Part shown: positions 36,270 to 47,240 of the stretch, one piece after another
Layout of the letters: each line of letters begins with the position of its first letter
Position numbering within the stretch: the first letter of the stretch is position 1
Assembly: GCF_037975245.1 (NCBI RefSeq)
Contig: NC_092562.1
Span: forward strand, 27,391,554 to 27,455,553
Direction of reading: 5' to 3'
From: Apostichopus japonicus
Lineage: Eukaryota; Echinodermata; Holothuroidea; Aspidochirotida; Stichopodidae
Length of the DNA stretch: 64,000 nucleotides
Position numbers and translations under genes: made by a program
The notes under the pieces: model-generated
Told to the model about the DNA's origin: nothing
The model's database searches: none
What the model saw: the letters and a program-made list of their open reading frames with translations, nothing else

Positions 36270-37470
36270 TACTCTTGTACAGTTTCAGATTGTGTGGACA
36301 ATGCTTAATGTGTATTTTACCTTGTAACTGGCCTAAACAAAATAGGCATGAACATAAAAATATAAATACTGTGACTCCTCTTTCAGTCTTTGCAGACAAT
36401 ATTTGTCCAAATGAATCAATTGAACTTAGGTTCAAGCACAATCAAGCCATGTATGAAGTCACTTGTACTCCTATCATTGTACTCTTGTACAGTTTCAGAT
36501 TGTGTGGACAATGCTTAATGTGTATTTTACCTTGTAACTGGCCTAAACAAAATAGGCATGAACATAAAAATATAAATACTGTGACTCCTCTTTCAGTCTT
36601 TGCAGACAATATTTGTCCAAATGAATCAATTGAACTTAGGTTCAAGCACAATCAAGCCATGTATGTAGTCACTTGTACTCCTAACATTGTACTCTTGTAC
36701 AGTTTCAGATTGTGTGGACAATGCTTAATGTGTATTTTACCTTGTAACTGGCCTAAACAAAATAGGCATGAACATAAAAATATAAATACTGTGACTCCTC
36801 TTTCAGTCTTTGCAGACAATATTTGTCCAAATGAATCAATTGAACTTAGGTTCAAGCACAATCAAGCCATGTATGCAGTCACTTGTACTCCTAACATTGT
36901 ACTCTTGTACAGTTTCAGATTGTGTGGACAATGCTTAATGTGTATTTTACCTTGTAACTGGCCTAAACAAAATAGGCATGAACATAAAAATATAAATACT
37001 GTGACTCCTCTTTCAGTCTTTGCAGACAATATTTGTCCAAATGAATCAATTGAACTTAGGTTCAAGCACAATCAAGCCATGTATGTAGTCACTTGTACTC
37101 CTAACATTGTGCTCTTGTACAGTTTCAGATTGTGTGGACAATGCTTAATGTGTATTTTACCTTGTAACTGGCCTAAACAAAATAGGCATGAACATAAAAA
37201 TATAAATACTGTGACTCCTCTTTCAGTCTTTGCAGACAATATTTGTTCAAATGAATCAATTGAACTTAGGTTCAAGCACAATCAAGCCATGTATGTAGTC
37301 ACTTGTACTCCTAACATTGTACTCTTGTACAGTTTCAGATTGTGTGGACAATGCTTAATGTGTATTTTACCTTGTAACTGGTCTAATCAAAATAGGCATG
37401 ATCGAAAAAAATTAAATACTGTGACTCCTCTTTCAGTCTTTGCAGACAATATTTGTCCAAATGAATCAAT
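36270..37470 (+). repeat. 210-bp tandem repeat, open for 466 codons
   Basis: About six copies of a 210-bp subunit inside the cassette array, differing by a few bases. Because 210 is divisible by three, one stop-free frame runs through all copies (36275-37675), repeating SFRLCGQCLMCILPCNW, then SVFADNICPNESIELRFKHN, then VTCTPNIVLL. The same subunit is also open on the minus strand (69 codons per copy). The frame has no clear initiator and each copy contains acceptor-like TTTCAG and CTTGTACAG signals. Openness of identical copies is a single property copied six times and is not proof of coding. Confidence 0.8.
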
Positions 37471-39240
37471 TGAACTTAAGTTCAAGCACAATCAATCCAT
37501 GTTACTTGAGCTCCTAATATTGTACTCTTATACAATTTCAGATTGTGTGGACAATGCTTACAATAGTCTTGTAAGTGAATCAATTGAACTTAGGTTCAAG
37601 CACAATCAAGCCATGTATGTAGTCACTTGTACTCCTAACATTGTACTCTTGTACAGTTTCAGATTGTGTGGATAATGCTTAATGTGTATTTTACCTTGTA
37701 ACTGACCTAAACAAAATAGGCATGAACATAAAAATATAAATACTGTGACTCCTCTTTCAGTCTTTGCAGACAATATTTGTCCAAATGAATCAATTGAACT
37801 TAAGTTCAAGCACAATCAAGCCATGTATGTAGTCACTTGTACTCCTAACATTGTACTCTTATACAGTTTCAGATTGTGTGGACAATGCTAACTGTGCACT
37901 CTATTTTGCACTTTTAGAAAGTAATCCAGTTCTTACATTCAGCTATTGCCAGGACCTGCAGATCGTGATATAGGTTAAGCACAATTAATCTTAGGTTTTT
38001 GTCTCAACAATACCCACTGCAACTGTTGCTAAAGTGCACACATGTTTGGATTGTGTAGAATATAGAACCTGTACATTTTCCTAAATATGATTGATTTTCT
38101 AGTGGAATCAAACCTGGCATATAGTAACTCCACATTTCTTCTGTACCTTCTTCATTGTACACATGTTTGGATATTGTGGACAATATAACCTATTCATTCT
38201 ATATTGCAGATGAATATCAATTATTAAATAATATAATATAATAAAGCAAGTGATTCTATTTTCCATTAACCAGCTGTATCAAGGCAATGTAGTTAATGAC
38301 TTTATATATGCTTTTTCAACAGGCAATGGAAAGGGCTCTTGAAGTGTTCCAACCATTCCTTTTCCTAAAGATGGACATTAATATCACTGGTAGGTTAACT
38401 GAGGGCAATGACTTGAAGTTAATTGTGTAACAAACAGATTAGAAGATTAATGACTGCTTCAGTTACGATTGTCGTTTTGTAAGTTACCCGATCTGAATCA
38501 ACCTTAACCTTAACCATTAATATCTCATTTTCCAGTCTCTGGGGACAATAGTTTTGTAAGTGAATCAATTGAACTTAGGTGCAAGCACAATCAAGCCATG
38601 TTTGTAGTCACTTGTACTCCTAACATTGTACTCTTGTACAGTTTCAGATTGTGTGGACAATGCTTAATGTGTACTTTACCTTGTAACTGGTCTAATCAAA
38701 ATAGGCATGAACAAAAAAATGTAAACACTGTGACTCCACCTTCAGTCTTTGAAGACAATATTTGTCCAAATGAATAATTGACCTTACGTTCAAGCACAAT
38801 CAATCCATGTTAGTATTTACTTGAGCTCCTAATATTGTACTCTTATACAGTTTCAGATTGTGTGGACAATGCTTACTGTGCACTCTATTTTGTACTTTTA
38901 GAAACTGAATCCAGTTCTTACATTCAGTTATTACCAGGAACTACAGAACATGATATAGGTTAAAGCACAATTAATCTGAGGTTTTTGTCTCAAAAATACC
39001 CACTGCAACTGTTGCTAAAGTACACACATGTTTGGATTGTGTAGAATATAGAACCTGTACATTTTCCTAAATATGATCGATTTTCTAGTGCAGTCAGATA
39101 TGGCGTAGTAACTCCACATTTCTTAATGTACCTTCTTCATTGTGCACAGGTTTGGATATTGTGGACAATATAACCTATTCATTCTGTATTGCAGATTAAT
39201 ATCAATCAATTATTAAATATTATAATATAATAAAGAAGGT

Positions 39241-39959
39241 GATTCTATATTTTGGGGACTGAGGGTTTGAACTTAAGTCACACAAAGGGACGCCCATGGT
39301 GGGGTACTCAAAAGTGACTGGTAGTACATGACTGAGGTAGCGGTCAAAAGATGTCTATGTGTGTGTCAGTGTTAGTTTAATCTAGGCTATAATCCAGTGT
39401 TCAATATCCATATCTTAACAAGTGTATCAATGGTCCATAAGCTCATACTAGGCAAATTGATATATGTCTAACTCATTTTAGAAGAGATGGCTTTTGGAAG
39501 ACCAGGATAGGTACAAGAGCTGTAGAAGAATATAAAAATGCATTGCTAGCATTATTTTGAGGTTGCAAGTTCAAAAAGAGAAAGGCTGGTGTAAAGGTAC
39601 TGCAAAGCACCCACGACTTTACCTCATACCAATATGGGCTAACCAGAATGAAAACATTTCATGTTGATTTGATTAACACGGAACACTCCGAGTATATAAT
39701 GATCATGAAGCAAGATCAATAATTGCCATGTGAAGTTATTGGTCATACAAACTTGTAACCTAAACAATGCAAGCCCCACATCATGAATTCACAACTTTTC
39801 ATTGTTACACACATCACTGTGTGTAGGCTACCTACCAATCACAAACTCACATTTGATGAAACTGTGATTTATGATTGTCTAGGTATTACAATTTTGACTA
39901 TTTTCACATTTGACCCTGTGACCTCATTAATATTCATTATATGAGCACAAAAATCAATA
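39241..39959. other. Sequence between two arrays, no feature seen
   Basis: About 0.7 kb of AT-rich non-tandem sequence after an abrupt end of the cassette array (tattttggggactgagggtt). No exon, RNA gene or transposon end recognised. Confidence 0.6.
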
Positions 39960-40567
39960 TGGGTTATCAACTAATTATGTCTAAGCTCAAATATGTGTTT
40001 AATATTGAAAACTAGTCTTTGAATTAAAAATTTCCAAATTTGACTTCATATTTTAGACAAAAACCAAGCACACCTTACATTATTCTTGGTATACGGGAAC
40101 TGATTTCATGTTGTGGTCCTGGTGTGTGATAATTTGAAGTGGCAACTCAAGTTAATGCCTATGTCTGAGCTTGAATATATGTTTTGTATTGAAAGCAAGT
40201 CTTTGAATTAAAATTTTGCAACTTGGAAATCATATTTCAGACAAAAAACTAGCACACCTAAAATTATTCTTAGTGAACAGTACAGTGTGTTGGGTACTAT
40301 TTTATGTTGTAGTCCTGGTATATGATAGTTTGAAGTGACAACTCAAGTTAATGTCTATGTCTGAGCTTGCATATATGTGTTTTGTATTGAAAGCAAGTCT
40401 TTGAATTAAAATTTCCCAACTTTTACTTTATATTTCACACAAAAAACTAGCAGACCTGACATTATTCTTAGTATATACAGTACAGGTACATACAGTTCAT
40501 ACAGAACATATACAGTACAATATAGTGTGTTGGGTACTGATTTCATGTTGTACAGTACAGTACATAC

Positions 40568-41029
40568 GGTGACATCCCTATGTTCCGACGTCTCTATGTT
40601 CCGACGTCTCTTTGTTCCGACGTCTCTTTGTTCCGACGTCTCTTTGTTCCGACAATTTGTTTGGACTTTATAATTTTTTTTGACCAAAGTTTTTACGGAC
40701 CCAATTTTTGGGGGGAGACTCAATCTTTTTGGATGCTCCAAAAAAAAAAGGGCCCAAAGTTTGTTATGACCCAAAAAGTGCTTGTGACCGAAAATTGCTT
40801 GTGACCCGAAATTTAATTGTTTGTACTCAAATTTTTTGGGACCAAAATCAGTTTGGTCAAAAAAAATTTTGGTCCGAAAAAAGTTGGTTCAAAAAAAATA
40901 TGGTCATAAAAAAATTTGGTCTAAAATAATTTTGGACCAATGAAAATTGAGCCCGAAAATTGTCGGAACATAGAGAAGTCGGAACATAGAGATGTCGGAA
41001 CAGAGACGTCAGAACATAGAGATGTAACC
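40568..41029 (+). mobile_element. 462-bp inverted-repeat element, copy 1
   Basis: It begins ggtgacatccctatgttc and ends with the imperfect reverse complement (gaacatagagatgtaacc), giving terminal inverted repeats of about 25 bp. It is flanked on both sides by gtacatac (40560-40567 and 41030-41037), an apparent 8-bp target duplication, though the satellite target is itself rich in gtacatac. Next to the ends are several tandem copies of a 16-mer (tatgttccgacgtctc on the left, inverted on the right). The interior is low-complexity runs of A or T alternating with ggacc and ggtcc words. No transposase frame; probably a non-autonomous DNA element moved in trans. Confidence 0.75.
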
Positions 41030-43265
41030 GTACATACAGTATACAGTACACTACATACAGTACAGTATGTGTGTTGGGTACCAATTTCATGTTGTAGTCC
41101 TGGGTATGTGATAATTTCAAGTGACAACTCAAGTTAATGTCTATGTCTGAGCTTGAATATACATGTGTTTTGTATTGAAAGCAAGTCTTTGAATTCAAAT
41201 TTCCCAATTTTTACTTCATATTTTACACAAAAAAATAGCAGATCTTACATAAGGCCTATTCTTAGTATATACAGTACAGTACATACAGTACAGTATATAC
41301 AGTATATAGTATAGTGTGTTGGGTACTGATTTCATTTTGAAGTCATGGTATGTGTTAATTTCAAGTGACAACTCAAGTTAATGTCTATGTCTGGGCTTAA
41401 ATATACATGTCTTTTGTATTGAAAGCAAGTCTTTGAATTCAAATTTTTAAATTTTCACTTCATATTTCACACGAAAAAATAGCACACCTTACATAAGGCC
41501 TATTCTTAGTATATACAGTACAGTACAGTACATACAGTACAGTATATACAGTATATAGTATAGTGTGTTGGGTACTGATTTCATTTTGAAGTCATGGTAT
41601 GTGATAATTTCAAGTGACAACTCAAGTTAATGTCTTTGTCTGAGCTTAAATATACATGTGTTTTGTATTGAAAGCAAGTCTTTGAATTCCAATTTTCCAA
41701 TTTTCACTTCATATTTCACAGAAAAAAACTAGCTGACCTTACATTAGGCCTATTCTTAGTATATACAGTACAGTACATACAGTACAGTATATACAGTATA
41801 TAGTATAGTGTGTTGGGTACTGATTTCATTTTGAAGTCATGGTATGTGTTAATTTGAAGTGACAACTCAAGTTAATGTCTATGTCTGGGCTTAAATATAC
41901 ATGTGTTTTGTATTGAAAGCAAGTCTTAGAATTAAAATTTTCCAATATTTTATTTCATATTTCACACGAAAAAATAGCACACCTGACATAAGGCCTATTC
42001 TTAGTATATACAGTACAGTACATACAGTACAGTATATACAGTATATAGTATAGTGTGTTGGGTACTGATTTCATTTTGAAGTCATGGTATGTGTTAATTT
42101 CAAGTGACAACTCAAGTTAATGTCTATGTCTGGGCTTAAATATACATGTCTTTTGTATTGAAAGCAAGTCTTTGAATTAAAATTTTCAAATTTTCACTTC
42201 ATATTTCACACAAAAAAACTAGCAGACCTTACATAAGGCCTATTCTTAGTATATACAGTACAGTACATACAGTACAGTATATATAGTATAGTGTGTTGGG
42301 TACTGATTTCATTTTGAAGTCATGGTATGTGATAATTTCAAGTGACAACTCAAGTTAATGTCTTTGTCTGAGCTTAAATATACATGTGTTTTGTATTGAA
42401 AGCAAGTCTTTGAATTCCAATTTTCCAATTTTCACTTCATATTTCACAGAAAAAAACTAGCTGACCTTACATTAGGCCTATTCTTAGTATATACAGTACA
42501 GTACATACAGTACAGTATATACAGTATATAGTATAGTGTGTTGGGTACTGATTTCATTTTGAAGTCATGGTATGTGTTAATTTGAAGTGACAACTCAAGT
42601 TAATGTTTATGTCTGGGCTTAAATATACATGTGTTTTGTATTGAAAGCAAGTCTTTGAATTAAAATTTTCCAATATTTTATTTAATATTTCACACGAAAA
42701 AATAGCACACCTTACATAAGGCCTATTCTTAGTATATACAGTACAGTACATACAGTACAGTATATACAGTATATAGTATAGTGTGTTGGGTACTGATTTC
42801 ATTTTGAAGTCATGGTATGTGATAATTTGAAGTGACAACTCAAGTTAATGCCTATGTCTGAGCTTGAATATGTGTTTTGTATTGAAAGCAAGTCTTTGAA
42901 TTAAAATTTTGCAACTTGGAAATCATATTTCAGACAAAAAACTAGCACACCTAAAATTATTCTTAGTGAACAGTACAGTGTGTTGGGTACTATTTTATGT
43001 TGTAGTCCTGGTATATGATAGTTTGAAGTGACAACTCAAGTTAATGTCTATGTCTGAGCTTGCATATATGTGTTTTGTATTGAAAGCAAGTCTTTGAATT
43101 AAAATTTCCCAACTTTTACTTTATATTTCACACAAAAAACTAGCAGACCTGACATTATTCTTAGTATATACAGTACAGGTACTGTACATACAGTTCATAC
43201 AGAACATATACAGTACAATATAGTGTGTTGGATACTGATTTCATGTTGTACAGTACAGTACATAC

Positions 43266-43727
43266 GGTGACATCCCTATGTTCCGACGTCTCTATGTTCC
43301 GACGTCTCTTTGTTCCGACGTCTCTTTGTTCCGACGTCTCTTTGTTCCGACAATTTGTTTGGACTTTATAATTTTTTTTGACCAAAGTTTTTACGGACCC
43401 AATTTTTGGGGGGAGACGCAATCTTTTTGGATGCTCCAAAAAAAAAAGGGCCCAAAGTTTGTTATGACCCAAAAAGTGCTTGTGACCGAAAATTGCTTGT
43501 GACCCGAAATTTTATTGTTTGTACTCAAATTTTTTGGGATCAAAATCAGTTTGGTCAAAAAAAATTTTGGTCCGAAAAAAGTTGGTTCAAAAAAAATATG
43601 GTCATAAAAAAATTTGGTCTAAAATAATTTTGGACCAATGAAAATTGAGCCCGAAAATTGTCGGAACATAGAGAAGTCGGAACATAGAGATGTCGGAACA
43701 GAGACGTCAGAACATAGAGATGTAACC
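43266..43727 (+). mobile_element. 462-bp inverted-repeat element, copy 2
   Basis: Nearly identical to the element at 40568 and exactly 2698 bp downstream, with the same gtacatac flanks and the same surrounding satellite variants. It therefore arose by duplication of the satellite segment, not by a second insertion. Confidence 0.75.
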
Positions 43728-45049
43728 GTACATACAGTATACAGTACACTACATACAGTACAGTATGTGTGTTGGGTACCAATTTCATGTTGTAGTCCTG
43801 GGTATGTGATAATTTCAATTGACAACTCAAGTTAATGTCTATGTCTGAGCTTGAATATACATGTGTTTTGTATTGAAAGCAAGTCTTTGAATTCAAATTT
43901 CCCAATTTTTACTTCATATTTTACACAAAAAAATAGCAGATCTTACATAAGGCCTATTCTTAGTATATACAGTACAGTACATACAGTACAGTATATACAG
44001 TATATAGTATAGTGTGTTGGGTACTGATTTCATTTTGAAGTCATGGTATGTGTTAATTTCAAGTGACAACTCAAGTTAATGTCTATGTCTGGGCTTAAAT
44101 ATACATGTGTTTTGTATTGAAAGCAAGTCTTTGAATTCAAATTTTCCAATTTTCACTTCATATTTCACAGAAAAAAACTAGCAGACCTTACATAAGGCCT
44201 ATTCTTAGTATATACAGTACAGTACAGTACAGTACATACAGTACAGTATATACAGTATATAGTATAGTGTGTTGGGTACTGATTTCATTTTGAAGTCATG
44301 GTATGTGATAATTTCAAGTGACAACTCAAGTTAATGTCTTTGTCTGAGCTTAAATATACATGTGTTTTGTATTGAAAGCAAGTCTTTGAATTCCAATTTT
44401 CCAATTTTCACTTCATATTTCACAGAAAAAAACTAGCTGATCTTACATTAGGCATATTCTTAGTATATACAGTACAGTACATACAGTACAGTATATACAG
44501 TATATAGTATAGTGTGTTGGGTACTGATTTCATTTTGAAGTCATGGTATGTGTTAATTTGAAGTGACAACTCAAGTTAATGTTTATGTCTGGGCTTAAAT
44601 ATACATGTGTTTTGTATTGAAAGCAAGTCTTTGAATTAAAATTTTCCAATATTTTATTTCATATTTCACACGAAAAAATAGCACACCTTACATAAGGCCT
44701 ATTCTTAGTATATACAGTACAGTACAGTACATACAGTACAGTATATACAGTATATAGTATAGTGCGTTGGGTACTGATTTCATTTTGAAGTCATGGTATG
44801 TGTTAATTTGAAGTGACAACTCAAGTTAATGTCTATGTCTGGGCTTAAATATACATGTGTTTTGTATTGAAAGCAAGTCTTTGAATTAAAATTTTCAAAT
44901 TTTCACTTCATATTTCACAGAAAAAAACTAGCAGACCTTACATAAGGCCTATTCTTAGTATATACAGTACAGTACATACAGTACAGTATATACAGTATAT
45001 AGTATAGTGTGTTGGGTACTGATTTCATTTTGAAGTCATGGTATGTGAG

Positions 45050-45843
45050 AAAGCAGCATTTTGCGTTGGGTCGCTTTTTTCCACCTTTTTAACATGTGCA
45101 TCGATTTTTTTACATGTATCAATCATAAAACAGCAAACTAAGAAAGCATCCAAGTTTCACCCTGCCAAGAGCGTTAATTAGCGAGTAATTAACGATTTAT
45201 ATCGATAACGAGTAAAAGTGTCCTCGACAAAGTTTTCATATCTCCAAATCCACTAGTTTGAATTCCACCAATCAGTGAATAGTATGTTTATTCATGAGCA
45301 TTTTGCGTTTGGTCGCCGTTTTCTACTTTTTTGACATGTCCATCGAGTTTTTTACATACATCAAATCACAAAACAGCAAATTAAGATATTAGCCAAGTTT
45401 TTCCCTGCCAAAAATGTTAATTGGCGAGTATTCCACATACAAAATTAATCGCATTCAGTTCCCAAACCCACTAGTTTGAATTCAACCAATCAGAGATGCA
45501 GGTTTAGTTACGAGCCGTTGCTAAAAATAGATTCAAGACTTTGCGTTGGAACAACTGCCATATAGACTGTACACAAATCAAGCGTGGTGTTATAATACGT
45601 ATCTGTCAATGACGTTCGTAGGTTTAAATATTCATATTATGGGCGAGGTTTATTGGGTTCCCAACGGAAAATATCTTGGAGAACAACAAAGTTGAAAGTT
45701 GCAATTTTTTCGACTTTTATGCCACCATTTGGAGTAAAATATAAATAGATAAGCTAGTTATGTATGTCGTTATGGCATAGTGGAGTCAGTGAGGTTGAAA
45801 AAAATCATAGTCGAGGACTCAAAATGCTGCTTTAATTTGAAGT
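45050..45843 (+). mobile_element. 794-bp inverted-repeat element inside satellite array 2
   Basis: It interrupts a satellite unit between ggtatgtga and aatttgaagtgac. The ends are aaagcagcattttg and its perfect 14-bp reverse complement. Inside, a segment of about 240 bp is repeated in tandem (cattttgcgttgggtcgc near 45057 and cattttgcgtttggtcgcc near 45299), each with a caaa(a)cagcaaa(c/t)taaga part. No long frame is present. It looks like a miniature DNA transposon; a clean target duplication is not visible. Confidence 0.65.
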
Positions 45844-47240
45844 GACAACTCAAGTTAATGTCTATGTCTGGGCTTAAATATACATGTGTTTTGTATTGAA
45901 TGCAAGTCTTTGAATTAAAATTTTCCAATTTTCACTTCATATTTCACAGAAAAAACTAGCAGACCTTACATTAGGCCTATTCTACAGTACAGTACATACA
46001 GTACAGTGTATACAGTATATAGTATAGTGTGTTGGGTACTGATTTCATTTTGAAGTCATGGTATGTGTTAATTTCAAGTGACAACTCAAGTTAATGTTTT
46101 GTATTGAAAGCAAGTCTTTGAATTAAAATTTTCCAATTTTCACTTCATATTTCACACGAAAAAATAGCACACCTTACATTAGGCCTATTCTTAGTATATA
46201 CAGTACAGTACATACAGTACAATATATACAGTATATAGTATGGTGTGTTGGGTACTGATTTCATTTTGAAGTCATGGTATGTGTTAATTTGAAGTGACAA
46301 CTCAAGTTAATGTTTTGTATTGAAAGCAAGTCTTTGAATTAAAAGTTTCCAATTTTTTATTTCATATTTCACACGAAAAAATAGCACACCTTACATAAGG
46401 CCTATTCTTAGTATATACAGTACAGTACATACAGTACAGTATATACAGTATATAGTATAGTGTGTTGGGTACTGATTTCATTTTGAAGTCATGGTATGTG
46501 ATAATTTCAAGTGACAACTCAAGTTAATGTCTTTGTCTGAGTTTAAATATACATGTGTTTTGTATTGAAAGCAAGTCTTTGAATTAAAATTTTCCAATTT
46601 TCACTTCATTTTTCACAGAAAAAACTAGCTGACCTTACATTAGGCCTATTCTTAGTATATACAGTACAGTACATACAGTACAGTATATACAGTATATAGT
46701 ATAGTGTGTTGGGTACTGATTTCATTTTGAAGTCATGGTATGTGATAATTTCAAGTGACAACTCAAGTTAATGTCTTTGTCTGAGCTTAAATATACATGT
46801 GTTTTGTATTGAAAGCAAAGTCTTTGAATTAAAATTTCCAATTTTCACTTCATTTTTCACAGAAAAAACCAGCAGACCTTACATTAGGCCTATTCTTAGT
46901 ATATACAGTACAGTACATACAGTACAGTATATACAGTATATAGTATAGTGTGTTGGGTACCGATTTCATGTTGTAGTCCTGGGTATGTGATAATTTCAAG
47001 TGACAACTCAAGTTAATGTCTATGTCTGGGCTTAAATATACATGTGTTTTGTATTGAAAGCAAGTCTTTGAATTAAAATTTTCCAATATTCACTTCATAT
47101 TTCACAGAAAAAACTAGCAGACCAGTTACATAAGGCCTATTCTGAGTATATACAGTACAGTAAATACAGTACATACAGTACAGTATATAGTATAGTGTGT
47201 TGGGTACTGATTTCATGTTGTAGTCCTGGTATGTGATAAT

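Larger units (their letters stand above)
20987..38389 (+). other. Cassette A: 18 copies of a 67-bp splice-flanked open segment
   Basis: Cassettes start at 20987, 22102, 23091, 24078, 24857, 25971, 26750, 27865, 28853, 29840, 30819, 31652, 32629, 33609, 34308, 35007, 35978 and 38323. Each follows a TTTTCAACAG-like acceptor. Sixteen end in ACTG|GTAGGT or GTAAGT, 67 bp after the start; the copies at 33609 and 34308 are fused to downstream sequence after CATGGACAT and have lost the donor. Read from phase 0 every copy is open, starting AMERALEVF and ending MDVNIT, then phase 1. Substitutions are few: F to L, L to P or V, K to E or N. The phase fits joining from the exon ending 18278 and to the exon at 51406. 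Whether any copy is used in mRNA is unknown. I do not recognise the peptide as part of D2. Confidence 0.6.
20397..39240 (+). repeat. Tandem array of exon-like cassette units
   Basis: An 18.8-kb array of related units, mostly 0.7-1.1 kb. A full unit holds in order: a pyrimidine tract and CAG, a 67-bp open cassette (A), a GTAGGT donor, about 200 bp with tctcc(t)ttttccag, one or more copies of a second open segment (B) with the peptide ESIELKFKHNQ, a block ending gccaggaactgcag, and about 340 bp leading to the next unit. Cassette spacings run 1115, 989, 987, 779, 1114, 779, 1115, 988, 987, 979, 833, 977, 980, 699, 699, 971 and 2345 bp. The left edge is abrupt within a B segment; the right edge falls near 39240, inside the 340-bp part. 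It lies inside the R-PTP gene if the terminal exon at 51406 is correctly assigned. Confidence 0.93.
39960..47240. repeat. Satellite array 2, about 230-275 bp units
   Basis: Tandem units containing tgtgttgggtactgatttca, tcaagtgacaactcaagtta, tattgaaagcaagtctttga, a ttcacttcatatttcaca stretch, cttacataaggcctattctt and a variable core of catacagtacagtatatac type. The core length varies through short gtaca and tata expansions, which changes unit length. Units at the left edge are more diverged. Two inverted-repeat elements are inserted in it and a 2698-bp part is duplicated. Open frames in it (for example 46850-47086) are repeat translations. Confidence 0.93.

Noticed and set aside
36220-37815. 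Series of 69-codon minus-strand frames starting MCLNLSSIDSF
   Set aside because: One frame copied with each 210-bp repeat; no promoter, splice or family support.
20397-39240. Satellite with purely random open segments
   Set aside because: Not fully rejected: it was the null idea, but cassette A being open in 18 of 18 copies with matching phases and donors in 16 makes an exon origin more likely, even if unused today.
40406-41207. Frames in and around the 462-bp elements (and their copies at 43161-43905)
   Set aside because: They translate the 16-mer repeats and A/T runs (repeats of SLCSDV or RRNIETSEH); no transposase motif.
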